Notes under the pieces: generated by a model
The model's input: the letters and a program-made list of their open reading frames with translations, nothing else
Told to the model about the DNA's origin: nothing
Databases searched by the model: none
Position numbers and translations under genes: made by a program
Part shown: positions 17,089-26,581 of the stretch, piece by piece
Layout of the letters: every line of letters begins with the position of its first letter
How positions within the stretch are numbered: the stretch's first letter is position 1
From: an uncultured Bacilli bacterium
Lineage (GTDB): Bacteria > Bacillota_I > Bacilli_A > RF39 > UBA660
Length of the DNA: 64,000 bases
NCBI GenBank assembly: GCA_947629375.1
Contig: CANRDN010000002.1
Location: 1 to 64,000 of the forward strand
Direction of reading: 5' to 3'

Positions 17089-19512
17089 ATGAAATTAAAA
17101 TTTGTAGCATCAACAAGAGATGTAGTTATATTTCTTATTTTTGCTTTGTTTTTGTTATATGTTGTAGCATTAGGAGTTCTTAATATTCCAACTTTAGCAA
17201 GCAATGGAACTTTTTATGGACTTTCACCATTTGAAGCATTCACCCCAAGATATCTTCATTATACAATTATATTTTATATAATTGCTCTTGGTGGTTTGAT
17301 TTTAAGTGTACATTCTTATTTCTTTGAATTTGGAGAAGGTATAGGAATTAAAATTGGAGATAAATCAGGTGGTGGTTACAGTGATTGGGCAAAAGCAAAA
17401 GATATTAAAAACGATCCTGATGTAAAAATGGTTTCAGCATCTGCTATGAAGTCAGACTATGCAGGAGTTCCTTTAATTAGTAATGGTAGAGAATTATGGG
17501 TAGACAATGGAGAATATCATACATTGGTTATCGGAGCTACTGGTTCAGGTAAAACTCAAGATACAATTTTACCAACAATTAAAATACTAGCTAAAAAAGG
17601 TGAATCAGTTGTTGTTACTGACCCAAAAGGTGAGATTTATGAGAAAGCCGGAGGGCTATTAAAGAAAAGAGGATACAATATTATTGTATTAAACTTCCGT
17701 AATCCTCAAAATGGTAACTCTTGGAACCCACTAGAACTTCCATATAGATTATACAAAAATGGTAATCAAGATAAAGCAATAGAGTTACTTGATGACCTTG
17801 CATTAAATATCCTATATGATGAAACAAACGCTAATAGTGATCCGTTCTGGGAAAAAACAGCAGCAGACTATTTTTCAGGTATTGCTCTTGCAATGTTTGA
17901 AGATACTACAGAAGATAAAATCAACATTAACAGTATAAATATGACTGCCACTGTTGGAGAAGATAAAATAGGTGGATCAACATATATAAAAGAATATTTT
18001 AGTTTCAAAGATCCAGCAAGTGCTGCTTATGTTAACGCAAGTGGTACAGTTATGGCACCTAGTGATACTAAAGGTGGTATTATATCTGTATTTAAACAAA
18101 AAGTTAAATTATTCGCATCTCGTGAAAACTTATCAGAAATGTTAAGTTATAGTGATTTCAAACTTGATTCAATTGGAAAACAACCAACAGCAGTATTTAT
18201 AATCATTCACGATGAAAAGAAAACATATCACTCACTTGCGACAATACTTATTAAACAAATTTATGAAACTTTAATCGATGTTGCTCAAGAAAATGGTGGA
18301 AAATTACCAATAAGAACAAATTTCTTACTTGATGAGTTTGCCAATATGCCACCACTTAAGGATGTAACAACGATGATTACAGCAGCTCGTTCAAGACAGA
18401 TAAGATTTACAATGATTATTCAGAACTTTGCTCAGTTAAATAAAGTATATGGTAAAGATGATGCCGAAACAATTAAAGGTAACTGTGGAAACATAATTTA
18501 TTTGATTTCTAAAGAGTTAGCAGCCCTTGAAGAAATAAGTAAACTTTGTGGAGAAAAGAAGTCTAAAAAAGATGATAAGACAGCTTCCACACCACTTGTT
18601 ACAGTAAGTGATTTGCAAGTTATGAAACAATTCGATCATATCCTATTAAGAATGAGAAAAAGACCATTTAAAACATCCTTTACACCAGATTTCAAAACTG
18701 ATTGGGGTGAAGCAGGAGCAAATACAAAAATTGATTATCCTGTAAGAGAAAAAAGACCTGTTGCTATTTTTGATATCAGGGAAATGGTTAAAGCTAAAGT
18801 AGAAGAGAGAAAAAATAAAAAAATAAACGAAATGATGGCATCAATCGATAATGGAAATCCTATGTCTAGTTCTAGTCCAATGGGTGGAGGAGCAGGCTTC
18901 CCACCAATGTTTGGAGGACCAAAACCACAGCAAGCTCCAAGTGTTCAACCTAAGAAAGATGACAATCAAATAAATGGTATCTTAAAGATGATTGATGAAA
19001 AACTTGCTGAAATAGAAAAAGAAGAAAAAGAGGCAAAACAAGAAAAAGCACCAAAAACAAAAGAGCCAGTTTATAATAACATCACAGTAAATAATTATGA
19101 AAGCAATAAAGCCCCTGAAAAACCTAAAAATGATATTGAACTATTAGATGATGACTTTTTAATAGATAACTCTGAAATTGAAAGAAAAGTTAATGAAAAA
19201 TTATCAAATACTGCAATTGAGTCACAACAGGAAAAGGAAGAGACTAAAAATTATCAAGAAGTTATTAAACCTAAAGAAGAAGTTAAAGAAAGTAACCCAT
19301 CTACTCCAAAAGATAGTGATGTCGAATTATTAAATTTCTTTGATAATGACGATGATGAAGAAGTTTTAGATATGATAGAGAAGGGAATGCCTGAACTTAA
19401 AGAAACACAGAAACCTGAAGAGAAAGTCGGTAATTTCAAACCAACTCCTACAATTAAACTTGATGATGTAGCAGATGATGATAAATTCTTTGATGATTTC
19501 TTTGATGATTAA
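17089..19512 (+). CDS. VirD4/TraG-type coupling ATPase with acidic C-terminal tail
   Basis: Walker A VIGATGSGKTQDTILPT, VVTDPKGEIYEK, 'NFLLDEFANMPPL'; two N-terminal TMs. Confidence 0.9.
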   Translation: MKLKFVASTRDVVIFLIFALFLLYVVALGVLNIPTLASNGTFYGLSPFEAFTPRYLHYTIIFYIIALGGLILSVHSYFFEFGEGIGIKIGDKSGGGYSDWAKAKDIKNDPDVKMVSASAMKSDYAGVPLISNGRELWVDNGEYHTLVIGATGSGKTQDTILPTIKILAKKGESVVVTDPKGEIYEKAGGLLKKRGYNIIVLNFRNPQNGNSWNPLELPYRLYKNGNQDKAIELLDDLALNILYDETNANSDPFWEKTAADYFSGIALAMFEDTTEDKININSINMTATVGEDKIGGSTYIKEYFSFKDPASAAYVNASGTVMAPSDTKGGIISVFKQKVKLFASRENLSEMLSYSDFKLDSIGKQPTAVFIIIHDEKKTYHSLATILIKQIYETLIDVAQENGGKLPIRTNFLLDEFANMPPLKDVTTMITAARSRQIRFTMIIQNFAQLNKVYGKDDAETIKGNCGNIIYLISKELAALEEISKLCGEKKSKKDDKTASTPLVTVSDLQVMKQFDHILLRMRKRPFKTSFTPDFKTDWGEAGANTKIDYPVREKRPVAIFDIREMVKAKVEERKNKKINEMMASIDNGNPMSSSSPMGGGAGFPPMFGGPKPQQAPSVQPKKDDNQINGILKMIDEKLAEIEKEEKEAKQEKAPKTKEPVYNNITVNNYESNKAPEKPKNDIELLDDDFLIDNSEIERKVNEKLSNTAIESQQEKEETKNYQEVIKPKEEVKESNPSTPKDSDVELLNFFDNDDDEEVLDMIEKGMPELKETQKPEEKVGNFKPTPTIKLDDVADDDKFFDDFFDD

Positions 19513-19537
19513 TATTGTTAGGAAAGAGGAATGATAT

Positions 19538-20161
19538 ATGAAAAAAACAATAATTATATTAGCAATGTTATCAGTTCTTTTACCTATAAGAATAAATGCT
19601 CTTGAATCTTCTGAAATTACAAGTGATACAGTAACTTTAAGTAAATGTGTAGATGGTAATTCGGCAAGATTTATGTTAGGACTTTCCGAGATTAAAGTTA
19701 AATTTTTAGGTATTGATGTCGAAGAAAAAATAAAATACAAAAGTACTGGACAAATTGATGAAAACTACATAAGTAATTATGTATGTGAAGCTTTAACGAG
19801 TGCTAAAAAAATTACAATTGAATACGAACCAGGAATTGAAAAAGAAGATAAATATGGTAGAATTCAAGCTTGGGTAATCATCGATGATGAACTTTTACAA
19901 GAAGACTTATTAAAAAATGGTTATGCTAAAGTAATGTACTTAAATGATGAATATACTTACAAAGATGAAATAAAAGAGGCTCAAGATTATGCTCAAGAAA
20001 ACAGATTAGGTATTTGGGAAGATGAGCAAGTAGAAAAGGAAAATAAAGAAACTAAAGAGAAAAATTCAAAAGGATTTTTTGAAACAATATTTGACTTTAT
20101 TGGAGATTTATTTCAAAAAATATTAGATTTTATAGATGATTTAATCAGTGATATTTTTTAG
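19538..20161 (+). CDS. Secreted staphylococcal-nuclease-like (SNase) protein
   Basis: Signal peptide; 'VDGNSARF..EIKVKFLGIDVEE' and 'EKEDKYGRIQAWVIIDDELLQEDLLKNGYAKV' SNase-like blocks. Confidence 0.7.
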   Translation: MKKTIIILAMLSVLLPIRINALESSEITSDTVTLSKCVDGNSARFMLGLSEIKVKFLGIDVEEKIKYKSTGQIDENYISNYVCEALTSAKKITIEYEPGIEKEDKYGRIQAWVIIDDELLQEDLLKNGYAKVMYLNDEYTYKDEIKEAQDYAQENRLGIWEDEQVEKENKETKEKNSKGFFETIFDFIGDLFQKILDFIDDLISDIF

Positions 20162-20177
20162 ATTAGGAGGTAGTTAA

Positions 20178-20615
20178 ATGGACCTATTAAAAGAATTAAA
20201 AAAATTCAAAAAAAGACACCCTTTAACTATTGCGTGGAGATTAAAAAGTAATGTTGGAATTGTTGAAAAACATCTCAACGACGATGAAAAAGTAGAATAC
20301 ATTTTTGCTGGTCAAAAAACTAATCTTTCATATGATTTCTTTTCCACAGCAGTTGTTGCTATAACAAATAAAAGAATTTTGGTAGGTAGAAAAAGAGTGT
20401 TCTTTGGGTATGCTCTCGATTCTATTATGCCATATATGTACAATGACTTAAATATAAGAGCAGGAATCTTTTGGGGAAAAGTAGTAATTGATACTGCCAA
20501 AGAAGTAGTGATAATTAGTAAAATTGATAAATCTGCTTTAGATGAGATAGAAACAGCAATAAGTAAAACAATGATAAAATTAAAAAAGGAATATAGTAGT
20601 GAATCAAAAAAATAA
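20178..20615 (+). CDS. Bacterial PH-domain-like protein
   Basis: 'LNDDEKVEYIFAGQKTNLSYDFFSTAVVAITNKRILVGRKRVFFGYALDSIMPYMYNDL' resembles YokE/bPH-type proteins. Confidence 0.55.
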   Translation: MDLLKELKKFKKRHPLTIAWRLKSNVGIVEKHLNDDEKVEYIFAGQKTNLSYDFFSTAVVAITNKRILVGRKRVFFGYALDSIMPYMYNDLNIRAGIFWGKVVIDTAKEVVIISKIDKSALDEIETAISKTMIKLKKEYSSESKK

Positions 20616-21528
20616 TTATTTAATCCTTTCTACCGATAAAATTTCTATTGATTCTAAAATAAAAAGTATCATTGATAAAATTGATAATAAAGATATAGAT
20701 ATCATAAAATATACCTATCCTGATAATGATATCGCAACAGTATTAGAAGATTTAAATACTTATAATTTCTTATCTAATTTAAAAGTAATAATTTATAATA
20801 ATTGTTCATTTTTATCTAAAGATCAAGATAAGGATATTAAAAAAATAAAAACTTACTTAGAAAATCCTAGTGATAATTATCTAATTATGATTAGTGATTC
20901 CTTAAGTGAAAGAAAAGAATGTAAAGAAGTTTCAAATCTATTAGATGTAACTGATAACAACATATCATCTGAAACATTAATAAAAGATAATTTAGATGAT
21001 TTAAAAATGGATTATAAAACAATAAAATACTTTTCTAGTTATTGCTTAAATAACAATGAGAAGATTATCAATGAATTAAACAAATTGAAATGTTATAAAT
21101 ATAGTGAAAATGATAAAAATATTAGTATAGATGATATTAATAATATTGTTATGCGTGACTATGATGAGGATATTTTTGATTTGGTTAATGCTATTGTCGA
21201 AAAGAATAAAACAAGGGCTTTTGATTTGTACTACCGTATTTCAAAAAAAGAAAAGGATGCAGTAAACATTGTAGCAAGTGTTGCAGGTGGTATTAGAAAT
21301 CTTTATAGTGTTAAAATATTATTAGAAAAAAATTATCGACAGAATGATATTTCAAATATTTTAGGAATAAAGCCCTATGCAGTTTCTATAGCATCACAAA
21401 ATTGTGGAAATTACAGTACTAAAAAACTATTAGGTTTACTAGATATGCTATCAGAAATTGATTATAAAACAAAAAGTGGTAAAGGTCACAGTAATACATT
21501 GTTTGAAATGTTTTTACTTAGCCTATAA
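20599..21528 (+). CDS. holA: DNA polymerase III delta subunit (HolA-like)
   Basis: Size and 'FLSNLKVIIYNNC..', 'DIFDLVNAIVEKNKTRAFDLYYRI..SVAGGIRNLYSVKILLEKNYRQNDISNILGIKPYAVSIA' typical of delta. Confidence 0.65.
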   Translation: MNQKNNYLILSTDKISIDSKIKSIIDKIDNKDIDIIKYTYPDNDIATVLEDLNTYNFLSNLKVIIYNNCSFLSKDQDKDIKKIKTYLENPSDNYLIMISDSLSERKECKEVSNLLDVTDNNISSETLIKDNLDDLKMDYKTIKYFSSYCLNNNEKIINELNKLKCYKYSENDKNISIDDINNIVMRDYDEDIFDLVNAIVEKNKTRAFDLYYRISKKEKDAVNIVASVAGGIRNLYSVKILLEKNYRQNDISNILGIKPYAVSIASQNCGNYSTKKLLGLLDMLSEIDYKTKSGKGHSNTLFEMFLLSL

Positions 21529-21544
21529 GAAGGTGTTGGTTAAG

Positions 21545-22771
21545 ATGTTAAAAAAGGCAATTACATTTTCATTTATTATGCTATTGATGCTTTTATTGTA
21601 TCAAGTAGGAGTTAATTATATAAAAATAAATCATTCAATAACTTATACAATAAAGAAAGACCATGTTTATACGATAAAAGAAGATTATCAAAAAAATGAT
21701 GATTTAGACCATTATTTCTTGAAAATAACTCGTAATGATGACAAAGTCTTTCTATTTGATATTGATAATGTATTTAATAAACAAGAAGAAATCGTATCTG
21801 ATATATTAGAATATAGTAAAGATGACTTTGAATGTATAACATTAATTTATAAAAGTAAGGGTGGATACTCTGAACCATTGTGTTCAAAAGATGGAGTAGT
21901 GTATTCATACCAAGCTGCTAAAGATTTGGTTGATCTAAGTGAGTATACAAGCAAAATAAAAAAATTTGAATTGGATAAATTTGGTGATAAAAGTAAAATA
22001 GAAGTTACAAATAATATTAACTATAATGTAGATTATTTTGAAGATAATGAAGTTTTAGTTATGTACGATTACAAGGTAGTAAATTATATTGATAAAAAGT
22101 TTTCAAGATCAATGTCATTTTCTAATGTCGATAATTACAAAAATACTTTAGGAACAATTGTAGGAAAGTATTATATGATGCCAAGATTTTCTACTTCGAC
22201 AAGTTTTAATACATACATTAAATTTAATTTAGAAGAGGGAATAAAGAACGAAATACATATGACTTATAGAATTTCAAAGCAAGCTTATATAAATGGAGTT
22301 CACGATAAGAAACTATATGTTTTTGATCCTATAGAAAATAAACAATATGAAATAGATCCATATACAGATGAAGCCAAGATTGTTGGAGACGAAAATAACG
22401 ATGGTATCATTTATGTAAATGGTAAAAAGAAAAGTATATCAGTATATGATTTACAAAAAGAACAAGTTAAATTTAGTGAAGATGAGGAAAGATTTAAAAA
22501 TATAGATTATGATAGAATATACATTGGTGAAATGAAGACGATTTATCAAAAAGATGGAAGTTTTTATAAGATATACAATGATTATCCAGAATATCCAATA
22601 TATTTATTTACAGACAAAGATGCTGAAAGGGTAATAGTACGAAATGAAAATGTTTACTATTTAAAAGATGATTCTATATATAGATATGATAAATATGGTA
22701 ATGTATTACTAGCTCAAAAGAATGAATTAAAATATAACAAGGACAATACATTTGACATTTATTTAAAATAG
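21545..22771 (+). CDS. Membrane-anchored hypothetical protein
   Basis: N-terminal TM 'AITFSFIMLLMLLLYQVGV' and large predicted ectodomain; ATG at 21545 preferred. Confidence 0.55.
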   Translation: MLKKAITFSFIMLLMLLLYQVGVNYIKINHSITYTIKKDHVYTIKEDYQKNDDLDHYFLKITRNDDKVFLFDIDNVFNKQEEIVSDILEYSKDDFECITLIYKSKGGYSEPLCSKDGVVYSYQAAKDLVDLSEYTSKIKKFELDKFGDKSKIEVTNNINYNVDYFEDNEVLVMYDYKVVNYIDKKFSRSMSFSNVDNYKNTLGTIVGKYYMMPRFSTSTSFNTYIKFNLEEGIKNEIHMTYRISKQAYINGVHDKKLYVFDPIENKQYEIDPYTDEAKIVGDENNDGIIYVNGKKKSISVYDLQKEQVKFSEDEERFKNIDYDRIYIGEMKTIYQKDGSFYKIYNDYPEYPIYLFTDKDAERVIVRNENVYYLKDDSIYRYDKYGNVLLAQKNELKYNKDNTFDIYLK

Positions 22772-22794
22772 AAGAGCAAAATCTTCTGTTTTTT
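22770..22794 (+). terminator. Intrinsic terminator
   Basis: AGAAGA-gcaaaa-TCTTCT-GTTTTTT. Confidence 0.65.
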
Positions 22795-22855
22795 AATTAA
22801 TTAATCTTTATAACTTAAAAAAAATAATGTATACTTATATCATAGGGTGATTGTG

Positions 22856-24550
22856 ATGATACTAAAGAGACCATATGCTTTTTTAGTAAAGCATTTTAGA
22901 ATTATTCATGCAATACTATTACTATGTTTTGGTTTTATTACTATGAAAACATGGGATATAGTTAGTTTCTTTGGAACTTATATTAGAAATGATCAAACGG
23001 TTTCAGACATTAAGGAACTTGCTGATACTTATGTAACAACATCGATGTATTTTGTAGTTATATTGTCGTTAATTGTATCCTGTATTATCATTTATCTTTT
23101 AAGGTATAAGAAGAAACCAATATTAGTTTATTTATATATGACTATCTTAGATATAATCTTGATAGTTGCTTATTACTATTTATATTCATTTTTATATGAT
23201 ATGCAATTTTCAGCTCCAGATCTGAGAGTTGTTAATATCATAAGAGATATGTTTAGATTATTAACAGTTGCGCATTTACCATTGTTAGTAATCTGCTTTA
23301 TAAGAGCAATCGGTTTTGATGTAAAGAAATTTGATTTCAAAAAAGATATCCTAGATTTAGGAATAGAAACATCAGATAACGAAGAGTATGAATTTGATAT
23401 AAACATAGATAAAGATGATTTCAAAGAGAAATTTAATAGAGGTTCAAGATTATTTAAATACTTTTATAAAGAGAATAAATTTATCTTCACTGGTCTTGAA
23501 ATAATAGTAGGGGTAGCAGTATTAGTATTTGTCGTTACATTAATTAAAAATAGAGAAATATTTTATAGTGAAAACGATGCTTTTGATGTTGGAAATTTGA
23601 GAATACAAGTCCTAGAAAGCTACAAGACAGATAGAGACGCTATTGGAGTTAAATTCAATTCTAAATATTTTTATATCGTTACAAAAGTAAGATTTACAAA
23701 CAATGCAGGTTACGATACTACTATTAACACTGGTAATATGAAAGTTGAATATTCAGATGGCGCTAGTACAATGGTTATTAAAAATTTAAATGAAAGAATG
23801 AGTGAATTCGGTACAAATTATTTTTCTCAAATATTAAGAGCATCTGAAACAAGAGATTTTGTTTTTATCTTTGAAGTTCCAAATGAATATTATAATGAAG
23901 ATTTCGTTTTTAAATATTTAAATAGTTTAACTCTCGAAGAAAATGAATTGAAGTATGAATATTTAAAAGTTAAACTTTCTCCAAAAGAATTCGATGACAA
24001 AGTTAAAAAAGTATCAACAAAAGAAATAGGGGAAAAGTTAACATTTAAAGAAAGCGTACTAGGTAATACAAATATTACAATTAATAGTATGGAATTATCT
24101 GACAGTTTCTTATATAAAATTGTAAGATGTTCAAAAGATACTTGTACTCAAAAAGTAAATCAAATTACACCAGATCAAACCCAAGGTTATGACTTAACAG
24201 TTATGAAATTAAATATAGATTTAAATTTTGATAGAGATAAACTTGGAAGTAAATATAATGTGACTAATTTTATTACAAAATATGGAAGTATTAGATTTGT
24301 AATTAATGGAAAAGAATACAATAATAGTAATAAAAATAGTAATAATGAATATCTTTTGAAACTAAATGATATAACTCCTTATATTACAGATAATTATGTA
24401 TATTTAGAAGTAAGGGATAGATTAAAAAGTGCAGAAAAAATATATCTTGATTTTACTATAAGAGATAAAGTCTATACTTATGTTTTAAAGGATACTACCA
24501 AAGAAGAAGTAAAAGAAGAAACAGAAACACCAGTAGAAGAAAAAAAATAA
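22856..24550 (+). CDS. Polytopic membrane protein with DUF4352-like ectodomain
   Basis: Several TM segments then 'FDVGNLRIQVLESYKTDRDAIGVKFNSKYFYIVTKVRFTNNAGYD'. Confidence 0.5.
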   Translation: MILKRPYAFLVKHFRIIHAILLLCFGFITMKTWDIVSFFGTYIRNDQTVSDIKELADTYVTTSMYFVVILSLIVSCIIIYLLRYKKKPILVYLYMTILDIILIVAYYYLYSFLYDMQFSAPDLRVVNIIRDMFRLLTVAHLPLLVICFIRAIGFDVKKFDFKKDILDLGIETSDNEEYEFDINIDKDDFKEKFNRGSRLFKYFYKENKFIFTGLEIIVGVAVLVFVVTLIKNREIFYSENDAFDVGNLRIQVLESYKTDRDAIGVKFNSKYFYIVTKVRFTNNAGYDTTINTGNMKVEYSDGASTMVIKNLNERMSEFGTNYFSQILRASETRDFVFIFEVPNEYYNEDFVFKYLNSLTLEENELKYEYLKVKLSPKEFDDKVKKVSTKEIGEKLTFKESVLGNTNITINSMELSDSFLYKIVRCSKDTCTQKVNQITPDQTQGYDLTVMKLNIDLNFDRDKLGSKYNVTNFITKYGSIRFVINGKEYNNSNKNSNNEYLLKLNDITPYITDNYVYLEVRDRLKSAEKIYLDFTIRDKVYTYVLKDTTKEEVKEETETPVEEKK

Positions 24551-24577
24551 ACCTATAAAGAAATTTATAGGTTTTTT
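24549..24577 (+). terminator. Intrinsic terminator
   Basis: AACCTATAAA-gaaa-TTTATAGGTT plus T-run. Confidence 0.8.
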
Positions 24578-24622
24578 CATCTACAAATCAATATAAAGTA
24601 ATTTAGTTCTAATATTATTCGG

Positions 24623-24651
24623 TTGACATAGAATAAAATATATTATAAAAT
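24623..24651 (+). promoter_or_regulatory. tRNA-Cys promoter TTGACA-N17-TAAAAT
   Basis: TTGACA 24623-24628 and TAAAAT 24646-24651 just upstream of the tRNA. Confidence 0.65.
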
Positions 24652-24665
24652 ATTCTTGTTGCAAT

Positions 24666-24739
24666 GGGTCTATAGCCAAGTGGTAAGGCATGGGACTGCA
24701 ACTCCCCGATCGTTGGTTCAAATCCGACTAGGCCCTCCA
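24666..24739 (+). tRNA. tRNA-Cys (anticodon GCA), CCA encoded
   Basis: Acceptor GGGTCTA/TAGGCCC, anticodon loop CTGCAAC, T-loop GTTGGTTCAAATCCGAC, discriminator T then CCA. Confidence 0.93.
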
Positions 24740-24782
24740 ATATTAATTGATACTCGAACTTCTAATTCGAGAGTAATAAATG

Positions 24783-24805
24783 CTAACAAAAATGTTAGTT
24801 TTTTT
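24783..24805 (+). terminator. Intrinsic terminator downstream of tRNA-Cys
   Basis: CTAACA-aaaa-TGTTAG plus T7. Confidence 0.75.
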
Positions 24806-24954
24806 ATTATTTAAGTAAAAATAATTAATTAGAGTATACTAATAAACAAAAAAATTAAGGATAAACAAAGGGTTAAAAAAATTTTGAACAATATATTTAA
24901 AACCATATTCAATCGAAAATAGTTAACATTTTTAAAAAAGTGATTTTAATAGAT

Positions 24955-24990
24955 AAAAATTGGAATTATGATTTTTCATAACTCCAATTT
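24955..24990 (-). terminator. Intrinsic terminator for the minus-strand 87-aa ORF
   Basis: Minus-strand AAATTGGAGTTATG-aaaaat-CATAATTCCAATTTTT. Confidence 0.75.
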
Positions 24991-24991
24991 C

Positions 24992-25240
24992 CTATTTTCT
25001 ATCTTTAAAAAATTCCGCCCAATATGGATTTTCTTCATCAAATACTTTTTTTTCTACATCTGACAAATTATAGGGATAATCTTTAAATAAATTATATATT
25101 TTTTTCTTATCAAATGAAAATAAGTGTTCTCCAATTTTATCTTTATTTTCTACCCACCAAATAGTATCTGATTCCATTTTTTTATAAAATTCAACATTTG
25201 ATGTGCCTTTTTCTACATTTTCCTTACCATATTCTTCCAT
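24992..25240 (-). CDS. Small hypothetical protein
   Basis: GGAGG RBS 8 nt before ATG at 25240 on minus strand; own terminator. Confidence 0.55.
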   Translation of the reverse strand: MEEYGKENVEKGTSNVEFYKKMESDTIWWVENKDKIGEHLFSFDKKKIYNLFKDYPYNLSDVEKKVFDEENPYWAEFFKDRK

Positions 25241-25602
25241 TTTAAGAACCTCCAAAAACTAAAATAAATATAGCATAATTTTAAACACAGTTCAATTTTA
25301 AATGTAAATTTATACAATTTTTATTATCAAAAATGTAAAATATGTAATATAATCATATTAGTTAGTAATTTATTACTTCCTTATTATTAAGCACGGAAAG
25401 AATTATTTGACTTCTTCTCTATACGTTCCATAGAAATAATAAAGGAATTCTGAAATATGAGTTTCTTTTTTATTTATATATAAAAAGTTAAATTGTTAGT
25501 TCTAAATAAAATCGTTAATAGTTTTTGATTATCTCACTATGAAATTAATTAAAAATACCCCTCCTTTTGGAAGTGTATTGTTGTGCTTTCATTTAAACTT
25601 TT

Positions 25603-26466
25603 TTATTCGAAGTTTTTAAGTGATTCTTTCATTGTATCTGTATCGTAATTAACTCTATAACCATTTCTTGCTTGCTGTAGTAACAACTTCTTTTGCAGTT
25701 TTAATTTAGAACTATCTTTGCTTACAAATAAAATACCATATAAATCATCAAAAGTATTTGAATGAAATAAGTCTGATTCATCCAATTTTTCTGCAATATC
25801 AAGTTTAAGCTTTCCAAGTTTAGTTCTTAAAAGTTTATAAAACTCCTCATCACTTATGTTATTTAAAGGTGAAAGATAAGGATCTCCCCATAATTGGTTC
25901 ATTGCTTCCCCACAAGATAATATAGAATCTAAAAGGTTTCCTTCTTCTCGTCCTTGGTCTTTGATTAACTCTTTAAATAATTTTCTTTCTTCAATTCTAT
26001 TTTCTAACTTTTTCTTAACCTCAAGTAATAATTCTTTTTGATATTCATAATCACCGTTATTAATTCTTTTATTTATGTTTTTAAGTTCTGCATTACATAA
26101 CTTTGAGAAAAAATTCTTTCTAAAAGACCTTTCATCAATCAAATGTTTTTCACTAAATAATAAAGAATCATATTTATCTAAATCATAATTTTTAAGTCTA
26201 GATCTATTATAGTACTTGAAATATGTTTCCATAAATTGTTGCATATTTACATTGGGAGATATTAAATAATTATCAATATCAAGTCCACGCATCTTTATTA
26301 CCTTATCATCAAGATGTAATATGTCATTATAATTATAACTAACATTTTTAAGTCTTGCTTTTAACTCAATTTCTGCATATTGTCTTAGAACATCATCATT
26401 TTTATCATTTAAAATAATCAAAATTAAATTAGATATACTAAGGTTTTTTAAATTTTCAATTTCCAT
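25603..26466 (-). CDS. Hypothetical protein
   Basis: Intact 287-aa ORF, GGAGGG-type RBS upstream of the start. Confidence 0.6.
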   Translation of the reverse strand: MEIENLKNLSISNLILIILNDKNDDVLRQYAEIELKARLKNVSYNYNDILHLDDKVIKMRGLDIDNYLISPNVNMQQFMETYFKYYNRSRLKNYDLDKYDSLLFSEKHLIDERSFRKNFFSKLCNAELKNINKRINNGDYEYQKELLLEVKKKLENRIEERKLFKELIKDQGREEGNLLDSILSCGEAMNQLWGDPYLSPLNNISDEEFYKLLRTKLGKLKLDIAEKLDESDLFHSNTFDDLYGILFVSKDSSKLKLQKKLLLQQARNGYRVNYDTDTMKESLKNFE

Positions 26467-26509
26467 ATAAACCCTCCATAGCTAAATTATATCATAAAGT
26501 ATTATTTAT

Positions 26510-26537
26510 TTGAAATAATCTATATGTATGTTATAAT
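26510..26537 (+). promoter_or_regulatory. Putative promoter TTGAAA-N16-TATAAT (extended TG)
   Basis: TTGAAA 26510-26515, TGTTATAAT ending 26537. Confidence 0.6.
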
Positions 26538-26581
26538 ATATCTCGTGTTTAAAAAGAGGGCATTAAAAAGAAGGCTTTAAA

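Noticed and set aside
24666-24739. tRNA-Cys as an integration site for a mobile island
   Set aside because: No second copy of the tRNA 3' end was noticed downstream and no integrase is present in the window
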